Source: Bacteroides sp. OM05-12 (lineage in GTDB: Bacteria; Bacteroidota; Bacteroidia; Bacteroidales; Bacteroidaceae). Taken from it: 64,000 nt of DNA. Every line of letters begins with the position of its first letter. The stretch's first letter is position 1. The stretch is taken from positions 1 through 64,000 of the forward strand of contig NZ_QSUN01000011.1 of assembly GCF_003438995.1 (NCBI RefSeq). Reading direction: 5' to 3'. The notes beneath the pieces were generated by a model. It saw nothing but the letters and a program-made list of their open reading frames with translations, did no database searches and was not told the origin of the DNA. Positions 7,154 to 16,143 of the stretch are shown piece by piece. The translations under genes and the position numbers were made by a program.

Positions 7154-9202
7154 ATGAAAAAGATAATACTACTTTATATCATCTGTTCATTTTACAGCCT
7201 AATAGTTCAAGCTGCAGATAATCAGATAATAGATAGCCTGAAGTTCCGACTGGACCGAACTGTTGAACCACAAAAAAGAGTCGATATACTGATTAATCTC
7301 TATGATTTAAGCGAATCTACAGAACATGAACTACCTTATGCATATCAATTATACAACGAAGCCAAAAATATAAAAGATCAATTTGCCCTTGCCACTCCAC
7401 TGGGCACAATAACTTCTCATCTTTTGGAAGCAAACCGAACAGACTCCCTTGATTACTATTTGGACTATGCGGAGAATCTACTTAAAGGCAGTGCTTACGA
7501 CGGACTAACCGACTATTATCGAATGACTTCCAAAGCGAGAATATTGCAGACCGCCAAACGCGAAGAGATTGCTAAGTTATGCGACAAATATAATAAAGAG
7601 TTGGAAGCACGGAAGAAAAAAGAGACTCCATTCCAGACAGCAGAAAGATTGTTCCTTTCGGGCATTATCACTTACCAGTTAATGTCTCTTTCTGAAAAAT
7701 CTGACTGGAGCAAAGGGTTACCCTATTGGGAAGAAGCGTGGGCACTGGCTCAGAGTTTCCCGCTGATGACGCGAAAGAATTTCTCGGCCAATTTATGCGT
7801 ATGCCTATTACCTTCTTATGCATATATAAAAAGCAACCAGAAAATGATAAATGTAGCCAATACATATCTGAGTAATTTAGATAGATATTATGAACAAGAA
7901 GAGATAAAGAAGCGCAGACCATTTATCAACAAAGATATACCTTATGCCATCTGCTACCAACAACTCATAACAAGTGACAACATCATCGGCAAAGAAAAAG
8001 CTCATGAATATTATCTGCGTTATTGCGACTTTATATATCAAAAGAAAGGAGATTCCTTGCTACGTAACAAAACATTCTTTTATGATATCAGTTGCAGGCA
8101 TTATCTAAACAGAAAAGATTATGAAAATGCTTTGGCTTACAAAGATTCTTTAATTCAACTCATGGAAACAGGTGGGGCACTTACAACGACTAAAACCGGA
8201 CATTATAAAAGTAGAGCCGCAATCTTAGCCCAATGGGGTAAATATAAAGAGGCGTGCGAAGCATACGAAAAGGCAATCAAAGCACAAGATTCTTTAATTG
8301 AAAAAGAATATGTAGGTAAGGTAAGTGAGATGAGAGTGAAACATGATGTGGACAAACTTGAGCTGGCTAATACGACTCTGCTGGCCGAGAAGCGTAAAAC
8401 AGCACTTTACTTCGCCCTCTGTTTGATTCTTATAACCATTTCCATAAGCATATACTTATACTTGAACTTAAAAAAGGTGACTCATTTACAGAAAGAGTTA
8501 ATCCGCGAAAGCGCCCGTGCACAAGAAAGTGAAAACATGAAAACTGCTTTTATCAACTCTATGTGCCATGAGATACGTACACCGCTAAATGCTATTTGCG
8601 GATTTTCGGAACTTATGTCTGATGAATCCCTAAGCAAAGAAGAAAAAAGAGACTTTCCGAATATTATCCAAGGAAACACAAAAATATTGACTTCTTTAAT
8701 GAACGATATCTTAGAGGTTGCTAATCTCGACAGTTCTTCCAACATATTTCCGATGGAAGATACCGATGTTACTACCATCTGTAATACAGAAATGGAACGT
8801 CTTGAAGCAAACGAGAAGAAGCCTAATATTGAATATAAACTGATAATGCCTGAAGAGAATCTCACTATAAAAACAAACGCACGATATTTTGCTTTAATGA
8901 TACGTTCTTTATTGGATAATGCGAACAAATTTACCGAGAAAGGTTCAATTACACTGGAATCTCACGTCAACACAGAGAAACACGAAGCAGTATTCAGTGT
9001 GACCGACACAGGATGCGGTATTCCAAAAGAAAAATACGAATATATATTCCAACGTTTCTCCAAACTGGATGAATTCACGCAAGGAACAGGACTGGGATTA
9101 TATATCTGTAAGATAATAGCTCAACGTATGGACGGGCATATTTATATAGATCCGGAATATACACAAGGTACTAAATTTGTTATTACTATTCCCGTTGCCT
9201 AA
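7154..9202 (+). CDS. TPR-containing sensor histidine kinase
   Basis: About 683 residues. An N-terminal signal peptide (KKIILLYIICSFYSLIVQA) is followed by a roughly 370-residue helical sensor region with TPR-like repeats. Next come a membrane helix near residues 415-440 (YFALCLILITISISIYLYL), a HisKA domain with phospho-acceptor H472 (MCHEIRTPLNA), and a HATPase with N box (LLDNANKFTEKG), G1 (DTGCGIP) and G2 (GTGLGLYICK). There is no receiver domain and no partner regulator next door, so the output is unknown. The start is ATG 7151 or 7154; the frame extends to 7049 but the promoter lies inside that extension. The signal is unknown. Confidence 0.9.
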   Translation: MKKIILLYIICSFYSLIVQAADNQIIDSLKFRLDRTVEPQKRVDILINLYDLSESTEHELPYAYQLYNEAKNIKDQFALATPLGTITSHLLEANRTDSLDYYLDYAENLLKGSAYDGLTDYYRMTSKARILQTAKREEIAKLCDKYNKELEARKKKETPFQTAERLFLSGIITYQLMSLSEKSDWSKGLPYWEEAWALAQSFPLMTRKNFSANLCVCLLPSYAYIKSNQKMINVANTYLSNLDRYYEQEEIKKRRPFINKDIPYAICYQQLITSDNIIGKEKAHEYYLRYCDFIYQKKGDSLLRNKTFFYDISCRHYLNRKDYENALAYKDSLIQLMETGGALTTTKTGHYKSRAAILAQWGKYKEACEAYEKAIKAQDSLIEKEYVGKVSEMRVKHDVDKLELANTTLLAEKRKTALYFALCLILITISISIYLYLNLKKVTHLQKELIRESARAQESENMKTAFINSMCHEIRTPLNAICGFSELMSDESLSKEEKRDFPNIIQGNTKILTSLMNDILEVANLDSSSNIFPMEDTDVTTICNTEMERLEANEKKPNIEYKLIMPEENLTIKTNARYFALMIRSLLDNANKFTEKGSITLESHVNTEKHEAVFSVTDTGCGIPKEKYEYIFQRFSKLDEFTQGTGLGLYICKIIAQRMDGHIYIDPEYTQGTKFVITIPVA

Positions 9203-9207
9203 AGACA

Positions 9208-9567
9208 ATGAGATACCTATATATTATCTTAGGCAGCATATCATTGGCTTTAGGGATTATCGGAATATTTCTACCGTTATTGCCCACGACACCGTTCCTG
9301 CTACTCACTGCAGCGTTATATTGCAAAGGATCTCCACGTCTTTACAATTGGTTATTAAACCAGAGGCAGTTAGGTCCGTATATACGGAATTTCAGAGAGC
9401 ATAAAGCTATACCGCTAAGAGCAAAAATCCTATCTGTATCCCTTATCTGGATTACTATACTTTACTGTATCTTTTATGTGGTGCCTTTCGTCTGGTTGAA
9501 ACTTCTTCTTGCTGTCATCGCAATTTGTACGACATGGCATATACTCTCTTATAAAACGTTGAAATGA
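9208..9567 (+). CDS. DUF454 (YbaN-like) small inner-membrane protein
   Basis: A 119-residue membrane protein with helices at the N terminus (IILGSISLALGIIGIFLPLLPTTPFLLLTAA in short pieces) and two more near the C terminus. The GIFLPLLPTTPFLL segment and the following SPRLYNWLL are the hallmark of the DUF454/YbaN family, whose function is not established. It starts 5 bp after the sensor kinase stop, so it is likely co-transcribed with it. Confidence 0.85.
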   Translation: MRYLYIILGSISLALGIIGIFLPLLPTTPFLLLTAALYCKGSPRLYNWLLNQRQLGPYIRNFREHKAIPLRAKILSVSLIWITILYCIFYVVPFVWLKLLLAVIAICTTWHILSYKTLK

Positions 9568-9620
9568 AACCAATAATAAATATTCCAACAATATTGTTAG
9601 GTTATGAAAAACATATTCGT

Positions 9621-9628
9621 TACATTTG
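9621..9628 (+). promoter_or_regulatory. -7 box upstream of the 9658 gene
   Basis: TACATTTG fits TAnnTTTG and ends 29 bp before the ATG at 9658. An ATTG at 9593-9596 is a poor, slightly distant -33 candidate. Confidence 0.4.
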
Positions 9629-9657
9629 TATATCTACAAACTAACAAATAAACAGAC

Positions 9658-11043
9658 ATGAAAAAAACTTTATCTGCTATGCTGGTTATGCTTATATGTA
9701 GCATCCCTTTGAGTTCACAACCGAGCTTGACGAAAATCTTCCGTTCTAAAACGCCGCAAAGAGAAACAAGTATCCCCCATCCCGTAACAATGTCTTCCCG
9801 GGCTGATGGAGTGCAACACGTACAACCGATGCATTCATTACTGTATGCAGCATACGATTCGAGTGGAATACCCGATACACTGACGTATGACCGTTTCGGC
9901 AATCTGACAGAACATATAGTTTCTATTATAAAGGATGTATGGGAATATGATTCCACAGGTAAAATACTTCTAAATAATTACACCTCATCACGTGTATCAC
10001 CGGAACATCCGTGGGAAAAGCCGGAACCGGTCAATTATGAACGTTTTACAACGCTCAATGACCAAAACATCCGTATCTCCATTCAAGACAAAGATTATGA
10101 TGAAATCAAACTCAATGAACGCGGATTAGTAACAAGCTACAAGAGTGAAGATGCTACAGATTTGGAGGAAGGCACACAAACATGGGACGGTAATCGTTTA
10201 ACCGGAGCCATGTTCCACAGCAGCAGTGACAACGGTTCTGAAGAAGGATATATGGAACTCAACAATATTGAATTTGTATTCTCAAGTACCCCGTTTAACC
10301 CTTACAAGATAAACAGCTTTATCTATTTGTTCGGCATTGACGAAGAAACTATATTGAAATGGGGAATAGACCATACTCCGCCTTTCTTCGGAATCAACGC
10401 CACAGGAAAGATGAAATCCGTTTCAGAAGGCGAAACAATAGAGAGTCCGATGACAATCGACTGTATAGGAGAAGAATTGGAAGCAGGCAAACCGCAGGCT
10501 TTTAGAATGAACATTGCATTGACCGCTATTAATATGCCTGTAGCCATGTCATATAGATATGAGCCTACTGACTATAATGGCAGTTTCATACTTACGAACA
10601 CGGATTACATGAACGATGAAATGGACGTTTACACGTGTGAATATAATGATCACAAAGATATTACCAAACTCCAGATAGTTAGTTCACATCTATTCACAGA
10701 TGATCAATACGCAGATGAAGAAGAGAGCGCAACCGCACGTTTCGACTGGCAATATGATGCATCCGGCAACCCGCTTCAAGTTGAAATATACGCAGACGAG
10801 ACGCTCGCTTTTAAAGAGGTATTCACAGCATGGCATGATCCGTCCGGCATCAGTGTAACTTCCGCTACCAACGCAACAGTATTAGAAGCAACGCTCTATA
10901 CACTCAACGGTACTCCTATACGTACTCTAAACGCAGAAGAAGCACAAGCGGAAAGTATAGAAACTCCGGACAAAGGTATTTATCTGCTGGTAATTAAAAC
11001 CGATAAAGGAACACAAGTTCGCAAAATAGCAGCGACAAAATAA
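9658..11043 (+). CDS. Secreted protein of unknown function with sorting-like C-terminal tail
   Basis: A 461-residue protein that I do not recognise. It has a signal peptide (MKKTLSAMLVMLICSIPLSSQ) and a body rich in phrases like LTYDRFGNLTEH, WEYDSTGKIL, WQYDASGNPLQVE, the spaced Y-D-x-x-G-N/K pattern of YD/Rhs-like or DUF4595-type beta repeats. The last ~45 residues (YTLNGTPIRTL ... GIYLLVIKTDKGTQVRKI) look like the C-terminal sorting domain of type IX secretion cargo. Three other proteins in the window have related ends. A strong terminator follows. It is probably cell-surface or periplasmic. Confidence 0.7.
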   Translation: MKKTLSAMLVMLICSIPLSSQPSLTKIFRSKTPQRETSIPHPVTMSSRADGVQHVQPMHSLLYAAYDSSGIPDTLTYDRFGNLTEHIVSIIKDVWEYDSTGKILLNNYTSSRVSPEHPWEKPEPVNYERFTTLNDQNIRISIQDKDYDEIKLNERGLVTSYKSEDATDLEEGTQTWDGNRLTGAMFHSSSDNGSEEGYMELNNIEFVFSSTPFNPYKINSFIYLFGIDEETILKWGIDHTPPFFGINATGKMKSVSEGETIESPMTIDCIGEELEAGKPQAFRMNIALTAINMPVAMSYRYEPTDYNGSFILTNTDYMNDEMDVYTCEYNDHKDITKLQIVSSHLFTDDQYADEEESATARFDWQYDASGNPLQVEIYADETLAFKEVFTAWHDPSGISVTSATNATVLEATLYTLNGTPIRTLNAEEAQAESIETPDKGIYLLVIKTDKGTQVRKIAATK

Positions 11044-11067
11044 TTATCCCTTAACAAACGAATAAGG

Positions 11068-11094
11068 AAGCCGGTAATTATTGCCGGCTTTTTT
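11068..11094 (+). terminator. Rho-independent terminator after the 9658 gene
   Basis: The stem AAGCCGGTAA pairs with TTGCCGGCTT (one G-U) around a 3-nt loop, followed by TTTTTT. It lies 25 bp after the stop at 11043. Confidence 0.9.
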
Positions 11095-11111
11095 ATTGGC
11101 TGCTTATCCAT

Positions 11112-11221
11112 TCATACGGTCATTTGAATCGTTTCACCCGGGCAAACCTGTCGTTTACCCAAGGGAAGCTTGTCGTTCAGCCCGGCTCAAACGATAGGAT
11201 GTGCCCAGTGAAACGATTCAA
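11112..11221. repeat. 22-bp-periodic intergenic array, second copy
   Basis: Related units begin at about 11122, 11144 and 11166, each 22 bp long with a shared core like CCTGTCGTTTACCCA. The ends are inverted: TTGAATCGTTTCAC at 11124-11137 and its perfect complement at 11208-11221. It lies between the terminator of the upstream gene and the promoter of the helicase gene. The block starts with the word ATACGGTC, also found in the hairpin repeats. Confidence 0.75.
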
Positions 11222-11280
11222 GCGTTAGGAACAACGAATCTGCCGAAGCCCTCTAAATCTTTTTATAAATACGTCCGTTA

Positions 11281-11313
11281 TTTGCGTACATCCGCAGATT
11301 TATCGTATTTTTG
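11281..11313 (+). promoter_or_regulatory. Complete Bacteroides promoter for the helicase operon
   Basis: TTTG at 11281-11284, 21 bp, then TATTTTTG at 11306-11313. This is close to the TTTG-N19-21-TAnnTTTG primary sigma consensus and sits 23 bp before the GTG start at 11337. Confidence 0.6.
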
Positions 11314-11336
11314 TAAGGTTATAAAATAACGGAACC

Positions 11337-13334
11337 GTGAAGTTTACATTAGATACCGACAATAAAGAGTTTCAGGATGCGCTGAATCTGATTCAGTACA
11401 CGCGCCAATCCGTATTCCTGACCGGAAAAGCCGGGACGGGTAAATCTACTTTTTTAAAATACGTCTGCGAAATCACTAAAAAGAAACATATCGTGCTCGC
11501 ACCGACAGGTATCGCCGCTATTAATGCAGGTGGAAGTACACTGCACAGTTTCTTTAAACTACCGTTTTATCCGTTACTACCGGATGATCCCAACTTTAGT
11601 CTGCAAGGAGGCAAACTACAGAATTTCCTGAAATACTCTTCCGCCCATAAGAAACTGATAAAGAACGTGGAACTGATTATTATTGATGAAATATCAATGG
11701 TACGGGCGGACATTATCGATTTTATAGATAAAGTGTTGCGAGTATATTCACAGAATATGCGGGAACCTTTCGGTGGAAAACAAATCCTGTTAGTAGGAGA
11801 TGTCTATCAGTTGGAACCGGTGATAAAATCCGACGAGCGGGAAATATTGAACCGCTTCTATCCCACTCCTTATTTCTTCTCGGCAAAAGTATTCAACGAG
11901 ATGGAACTCGTGTCCATTGAGCTGACTAAAGTCTATCGACAAACGGATAAAGTATTTGTCAATGTATTGGACCATATACGTACCAACACAGCCGGAGCAT
12001 CGGAGTTACAGTTATTAAACACCCGCTACAACACCAAGATTGAGGAATCAGAACAGGATATGTATATCACCCTCGCCACACGTCGCGATAATGTAGATTA
12101 TATCAACGAAAAGAAACTGGCGGAATTACCGGGAGAATCGGTTATCTTCTCCGGAGAAATCACCGGTGAATTTCCGGAAAGCAGTTTACCGACACAGATG
12201 GACTTGGAGCTAAAAGTCGGTGCACAGATTATCTTCATCAAAAACGATTATGAACGCCGTTGGGTAAACGGAACTATCGGCGTAATCTCCGGCATAGACA
12301 ATGACGGTACTATCTACGTCATCACGAACGATGGTAAAGAATGTGATGTAAATAAGGACTCTTGGCGGAATATCCGCTATATATATAATGAGAAAGAGAA
12401 AAGAGTTGAAGAAAAGGAATTAGGTGTCTTTACACAATATCCTATCCGACTGGCATGGGCTATTACCGTACATAAAAGTCAAGGACTGACATTCAGCCGG
12501 GTTGTTATAGACTTTACCGGAGGAGTATTTGCAGGAGGTCAAGCATACGTAGCATTAAGCCGATGCACTTCTCTGGATGGTATTCAGCTTAAAAAGCAAA
12601 TCACCAGAGGAGATATCTTCGTGCGTCCTGAAATCGTGAAGTTCGCAGAACGATTCAATAACCAACAAGCCATAGACAAGGCACTAAAACAAGCACAGGC
12701 AGATATTCAATACACCGAAGCCATTAAGCAGTTTGATGAAGGAAACTTCGACGAGTTTCTCGAACAATTCTTTCTTGCCATCCATTCCCGCTATGACATA
12801 GAAAAACCGTTGGCAAAACGGTATATCAGGAAGAAACTGGGAATTATCAACCAACTGAAAAAAGAAAATACCCGACTAAAAGAATCCATAAGAAATAAGG
12901 AAAAGAATCTGCAAAAGTACGCCAAAGAGTATTATCAGATGGGTAACGAATGTATCACTCAAGCCCGTGATGCGCGTGCAGCGATAGCCAATTATAATAA
13001 AGCGATAGAACTTGATGGAAAATTTGTAGATGCATGGATAAGAAAAGGCATCACACTCCACAATGAAAGCGATTATCACGAAGCCGAAGCATGTTTTAAC
13101 CAAGCCGTGAAACTCAGTCCGAGATTATTCAAAGCGGTATATAATCGGGGAAAGAACCGCATTGCTACCGGAAATTATGAGGGAGCCGTTTCCGACCTTG
13201 ACCGTGCCTGCACCATCAAGCAAGACCATCCCAAGGCGCACGAACTGCTGGGAGATGCTTTTTCCAAACTCGGCAAGATGGATGAAGCCGCCTTGCATTG
13301 GGAGATAGCGGAAAGACTACGAGAGAAATCTTAA
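11337..13334 (+). CDS. Pif1/RecD-like superfamily 1 helicase with C-terminal TPRs
   Basis: A 665-residue protein starting at GTG, supported by the promoter just upstream. The N-terminal ~440 residues are an SF1B helicase of the Pif1/RecD2 type: Walker A GKAGTGKST near residue 31, motif II IIDEISMV, motif III LVGDVYQLEP, and late motifs VHKSQGLTF and AYVALSRCTS. The C-terminal third has a coiled-coil-like stretch, then TPR-like units (AIANYNKAIELDGKFVDAWIRKG, EAEACFNQAVKLSPR). It should unwind DNA 5'-3'; the TPRs suggest a protein partner. It is probably co-transcribed with the YrdC-family gene 19 bp downstream. No standard gene name is assigned. Confidence 0.88.
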   Translation: MKFTLDTDNKEFQDALNLIQYTRQSVFLTGKAGTGKSTFLKYVCEITKKKHIVLAPTGIAAINAGGSTLHSFFKLPFYPLLPDDPNFSLQGGKLQNFLKYSSAHKKLIKNVELIIIDEISMVRADIIDFIDKVLRVYSQNMREPFGGKQILLVGDVYQLEPVIKSDEREILNRFYPTPYFFSAKVFNEMELVSIELTKVYRQTDKVFVNVLDHIRTNTAGASELQLLNTRYNTKIEESEQDMYITLATRRDNVDYINEKKLAELPGESVIFSGEITGEFPESSLPTQMDLELKVGAQIIFIKNDYERRWVNGTIGVISGIDNDGTIYVITNDGKECDVNKDSWRNIRYIYNEKEKRVEEKELGVFTQYPIRLAWAITVHKSQGLTFSRVVIDFTGGVFAGGQAYVALSRCTSLDGIQLKKQITRGDIFVRPEIVKFAERFNNQQAIDKALKQAQADIQYTEAIKQFDEGNFDEFLEQFFLAIHSRYDIEKPLAKRYIRKKLGIINQLKKENTRLKESIRNKEKNLQKYAKEYYQMGNECITQARDARAAIANYNKAIELDGKFVDAWIRKGITLHNESDYHEAEACFNQAVKLSPRLFKAVYNRGKNRIATGNYEGAVSDLDRACTIKQDHPKAHELLGDAFSKLGKMDEAALHWEIAERLREKS

Positions 13335-13353
13335 CCAATAAACCTTTAAATAT

Positions 13354-13968
13354 ATGCTATTAAAACTCTACGACAAGAATAACAATCCTAATGATATCGT
13401 AGAAATCATCAGGATTCTTGAGAACGGCGGACTTATCATCTACCCGACAGATACCAAATATGCCATCGGCTGCCACGGATTGAAAGAACGTGCCATCGAA
13501 CGTATATGCAAAATAAAGAACATAGATCCCAAGAAGAATAACTTATCTATTATTTGCTATGATTTGAGCAATATCAGTGAATATGCAAAAGTAGACAACG
13601 GTACATTTAAACTGATGAAACGAAATCTTCCTGGGCCTTTCACCTTCATTTTAACTACAGGAAGCCGTCTTCCCAAGATATTCCGTAACCGAAAAGAAGT
13701 AGGAATCCGTGTACCGGACAATAACATTATCAGGGAAATCTGTCGGCAGTTGGATGCTCCTATCATGACTACCACTCTACCATACAATGAAAAAGAAGAT
13801 ATCGAATATAGCACTACTCCCGAACTAATCGAGGAGAAATTCGGTAACGAAGTAGATTTGGTTATTGACGGAGGCATCGGCGGAGTTGAGCCTTCCACTA
13901 TTGTAGACTGCACGGATGGAAAAACAGAAATCATCCGTCAAGGAAAAGGTTGGCTGGACGAAGGGTAA
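13354..13968 (+). CDS. Sua5/YciO/YrdC-family protein
   Basis: A 204-residue YrdC-fold protein. Members that act as threonylcarbamoyl-AMP synthase (TsaC/Sua5) make the precursor of the t6A tRNA modification; the YciO branch is less well defined. Seen here: the YPTDTKYAIGC signature of the nucleotide pocket, KNNLSIICYD, the LPGPFTFIL motif and GIRVPDN. The motif reads TKYAIGC rather than the more usual TVYGLGC, so I place it nearer YciO and do not name it tsaC. It follows the helicase by 19 bp. Confidence 0.85.
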   Translation: MLLKLYDKNNNPNDIVEIIRILENGGLIIYPTDTKYAIGCHGLKERAIERICKIKNIDPKKNNLSIICYDLSNISEYAKVDNGTFKLMKRNLPGPFTFILTTGSRLPKIFRNRKEVGIRVPDNNIIREICRQLDAPIMTTTLPYNEKEDIEYSTTPELIEEKFGNEVDLVIDGGIGGVEPSTIVDCTDGKTEIIRQGKGWLDEG

Positions 13969-13969
13969 T

Positions 13970-13999
13970 AAAAAAGCGACCACAATTACCCGTGATCGC
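13970..13999 (-). terminator. Rho-independent terminator for nagB
   Basis: On the minus strand GCGATCAC pairs with GTGGTCGC (one mismatch) and is followed by TTTTTT. It starts 18 bp after the nagB stop and sits between two convergent genes. Confidence 0.8.
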
Positions 14000-14016
14000 C
14001 CTTTGTATCTTTCATC

Positions 14017-14829
14017 TTATTTCAATAAGTTCTGAGGATCTAAATTATCAGCTTCAATATCTTTGAAATAGCGATAAGTACCGACTTTCAATTCTACCGT
14101 TGCAGCATCATCACATACAATAATTCCCTTTTCATGTAACTGAAGAGCACTAATCGTCCACATCTGTGTTATAGCACCTTCTACTGCATGATAAAGTGCC
14201 CGTGCCTTATTATGACCGTTCACAATAATCAAAACTTCCTTTGCAGACAATACAGTACCAACACCTACTGTCAGAGAGGTCTTAGGAACTTTATTCACAT
14301 CGTTATCAAAAAAACGGGAATTTGCAATGATCGTATCTGTTGTCAGAGTCTTTACACGAGTACGCGAAGATAAAGAAGAGCCCGGTTCATTAAATGCAAT
14401 ATGACCATCCGGCCCAATACCACCTAGGAACAAGTCGATACCGCCATAAAATTTAATCTTTTCTTCATAGCGAGCACATTCAGCTTCCAAATCAGCAGCA
14501 TTACCATTTAAGATATTTACATTATCCGGATTAACATCTACATGACTGAAAAAGTTATTCCACATAAATGAATGATAACTTTCCGGATGATCCTTAGGAA
14601 GCCCTACATATTCATCCATATTGAAAGTCACAACATTCTTAAAAGATACGATGCCTTTCTTGTTCAAATCGATCAAAGCCTTATACATACCAAGAGGTGA
14701 AGACCCGGTAGGTAAACCTAAGACAAAAGGTTTTTCAGCAGTAGGCTGAGCCTTATTTATCTTTGCAGCTACATAGTTGGCAGCCCATTGAGAAATAGTC
14801 TGATAATCAGGCTGAATTATTAATCTCAT
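14017..14829 (-). CDS. nagB: Glucosamine-6-phosphate deaminase
   Basis: A 270-residue enzyme converting glucosamine-6-phosphate to fructose-6-phosphate and ammonia, the last step of amino-sugar catabolism. The family features are all present: [16 protein letters not shown] (phosphate binding), [17 protein letters not shown], the catalytic region [18 protein letters not shown], and [13 protein letters not shown]. Length equals that of E. coli NagB. The gene lies 39 bp after the flavodiiron gene on the same strand and could be read through from it. Confidence 0.96.
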   Translation of the reverse strand: MRLIIQPDYQTISQWAANYVAAKINKAQPTAEKPFVLGLPTGSSPLGMYKALIDLNKKGIVSFKNVVTFNMDEYVGLPKDHPESYHSFMWNNFFSHVDVNPDNVNILNGNAADLEAECARYEEKIKFYGGIDLFLGGIGPDGHIAFNEPGSSLSSRTRVKTLTTDTIIANSRFFDNDVNKVPKTSLTVGVGTVLSAKEVLIIVNGHNKARALYHAVEGAITQMWTISALQLHEKGIIVCDDAATVELKVGTYRYFKDIEADNLDPQNLLK

Positions 14830-14868
14830 AAGTTTTGTTGGTTTAAATCTGTTATTTTATTAGGTTTA

Positions 14869-16059
14869 TTAATTTCTATCTGCTTTAAGACGGTCCGCCA
14901 TAGCCTTTCCCAATTCACGACACATCTTATAAACGTCAGCTTTCATTCCCTGTTTCATATCGACCGGATTACCTACCAGCTCAAATTTTAGTTTCTCATT
15001 ATACTCACCGATACGCTTTACAGCCGCACTTGCCCAACAGAAAGAGCCGAAATACCCCATATATCTTCCCTTAACATCACGTACCGCAATTTTTGAAAGC
15101 AACGCTTCCACTTCCGGATATATCTGGTTACTATAAGTAGGACCGCCGATAATCAATCCCTTATAACGAAATATATCTGCCAGAATATAAGAGTGATTTG
15201 TATTGGAAACATTATGAATAACAATATTCTTGATGCCTTGTTCATAAAGTTCTTCAGCTATGGCTTCTGCCATTTGTTCGGTATTACCATACATACTTCC
15301 ATAGGCAATCACGACCCCTTCTTCCGCTTCATAACGGCTTAATTTATCATAAACGCCAACGACTCTAGGGATATTCTCCCCTGTCCAGACAGGACCATGA
15401 GTAGAACAAATTGTAGATACAGGAAGACCACCAAGTTTTTGCAAAGCCTTCTGAACAGGCGAACCATACTTTCCAACTATATTGGAATAGTAACGCACCA
15501 TTTCTTTCCAGTATATATCCGTATTAATTTTTGAATCGATAACTCCACCATTCAAAGCTCCGAAACAACCGAAAGCATCACCTGAGAAAAGAATACCGTC
15601 TGTTTCGTCAAAAGTCATCATTGTTTCCGGCCAATGAACCATCGGAGTAAGATAAAAACGAAGTTTATGATGTCCCAATGCCAGAAAATCACCGTCACCT
15701 ACAAGATAACGTTCACCGGTTACTCCATAAAAGCCTTCAATCATGCCGAATGTTTGCTTATTACCAACAATAACGATATCAGGATAATGCTGCTTTATCA
15801 GACTAATCGAGCCGGAATGATCCGGTTCCATATGATTGATTATAAGATAGTTTATAGGCTTATCACCTATTACTCTCTTTATTTTTTCAAGAAAAACTTC
15901 AAAATAGCAAATGTCCACGGTATCAACAAGTGCAATCATATCGTCATCAATCAGATATGAATTATAAGATACACCGTAAGGTAATGGCCAAAGTCCTTCA
16001 AACAATGCCTTATTGCGATCATTCACACCTACATAATGTACTTTTCCTTTTATATTCAT
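14869..16059 (-). CDS. Flavodiiron protein (A-type flavoprotein)
   Basis: A 396-residue cytoplasmic protein that should reduce O2 to water or NO to N2O, protecting an anaerobe. The N-terminal metallo-beta-lactamase-like domain carries the diiron motif H76-x-E78-x-D80-H81 (NHMEPDHSGS), with further histidines at VHWPETM and STHGPVW. The C-terminal flavodoxin domain begins AYGSMYGNTEQMAEAIAEEL, the FMN phosphate loop. Whether the substrate is O2 or NO cannot be told from sequence. A -7 box lies at 16125-16132. Confidence 0.92.
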   Translation of the reverse strand: MNIKGKVHYVGVNDRNKALFEGLWPLPYGVSYNSYLIDDDMIALVDTVDICYFEVFLEKIKRVIGDKPINYLIINHMEPDHSGSISLIKQHYPDIVIVGNKQTFGMIEGFYGVTGERYLVGDGDFLALGHHKLRFYLTPMVHWPETMMTFDETDGILFSGDAFGCFGALNGGVIDSKINTDIYWKEMVRYYSNIVGKYGSPVQKALQKLGGLPVSTICSTHGPVWTGENIPRVVGVYDKLSRYEAEEGVVIAYGSMYGNTEQMAEAIAEELYEQGIKNIVIHNVSNTNHSYILADIFRYKGLIIGGPTYSNQIYPEVEALLSKIAVRDVKGRYMGYFGSFCWASAAVKRIGEYNEKLKFELVGNPVDMKQGMKADVYKMCRELGKAMADRLKADRN

Positions 16060-16124
16060 CTCTTCTTTATAGTTTTGTTATTTATATTATATTGTATAAG
16101 CAAAGTCATTCTTTATATTTACGG

Positions 16125-16132
16125 CAAAAATA
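16125..16132 (-). promoter_or_regulatory. -7 box for the flavodiiron gene
   Basis: Plus-strand CAAAAATA is TATTTTTG on the minus strand, 66 bp before the ATG at 16059. It abuts the stop of the upstream radical SAM gene. Confidence 0.4.
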
Positions 16133-16143
16133 CTGATAATTTC

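Noticed and set aside
8482..8928. Minus-strand 148-codon ORF within the sensor kinase
   Set aside because: Antisense to the conserved HisKA/HATPase region; an expected shadow frame.
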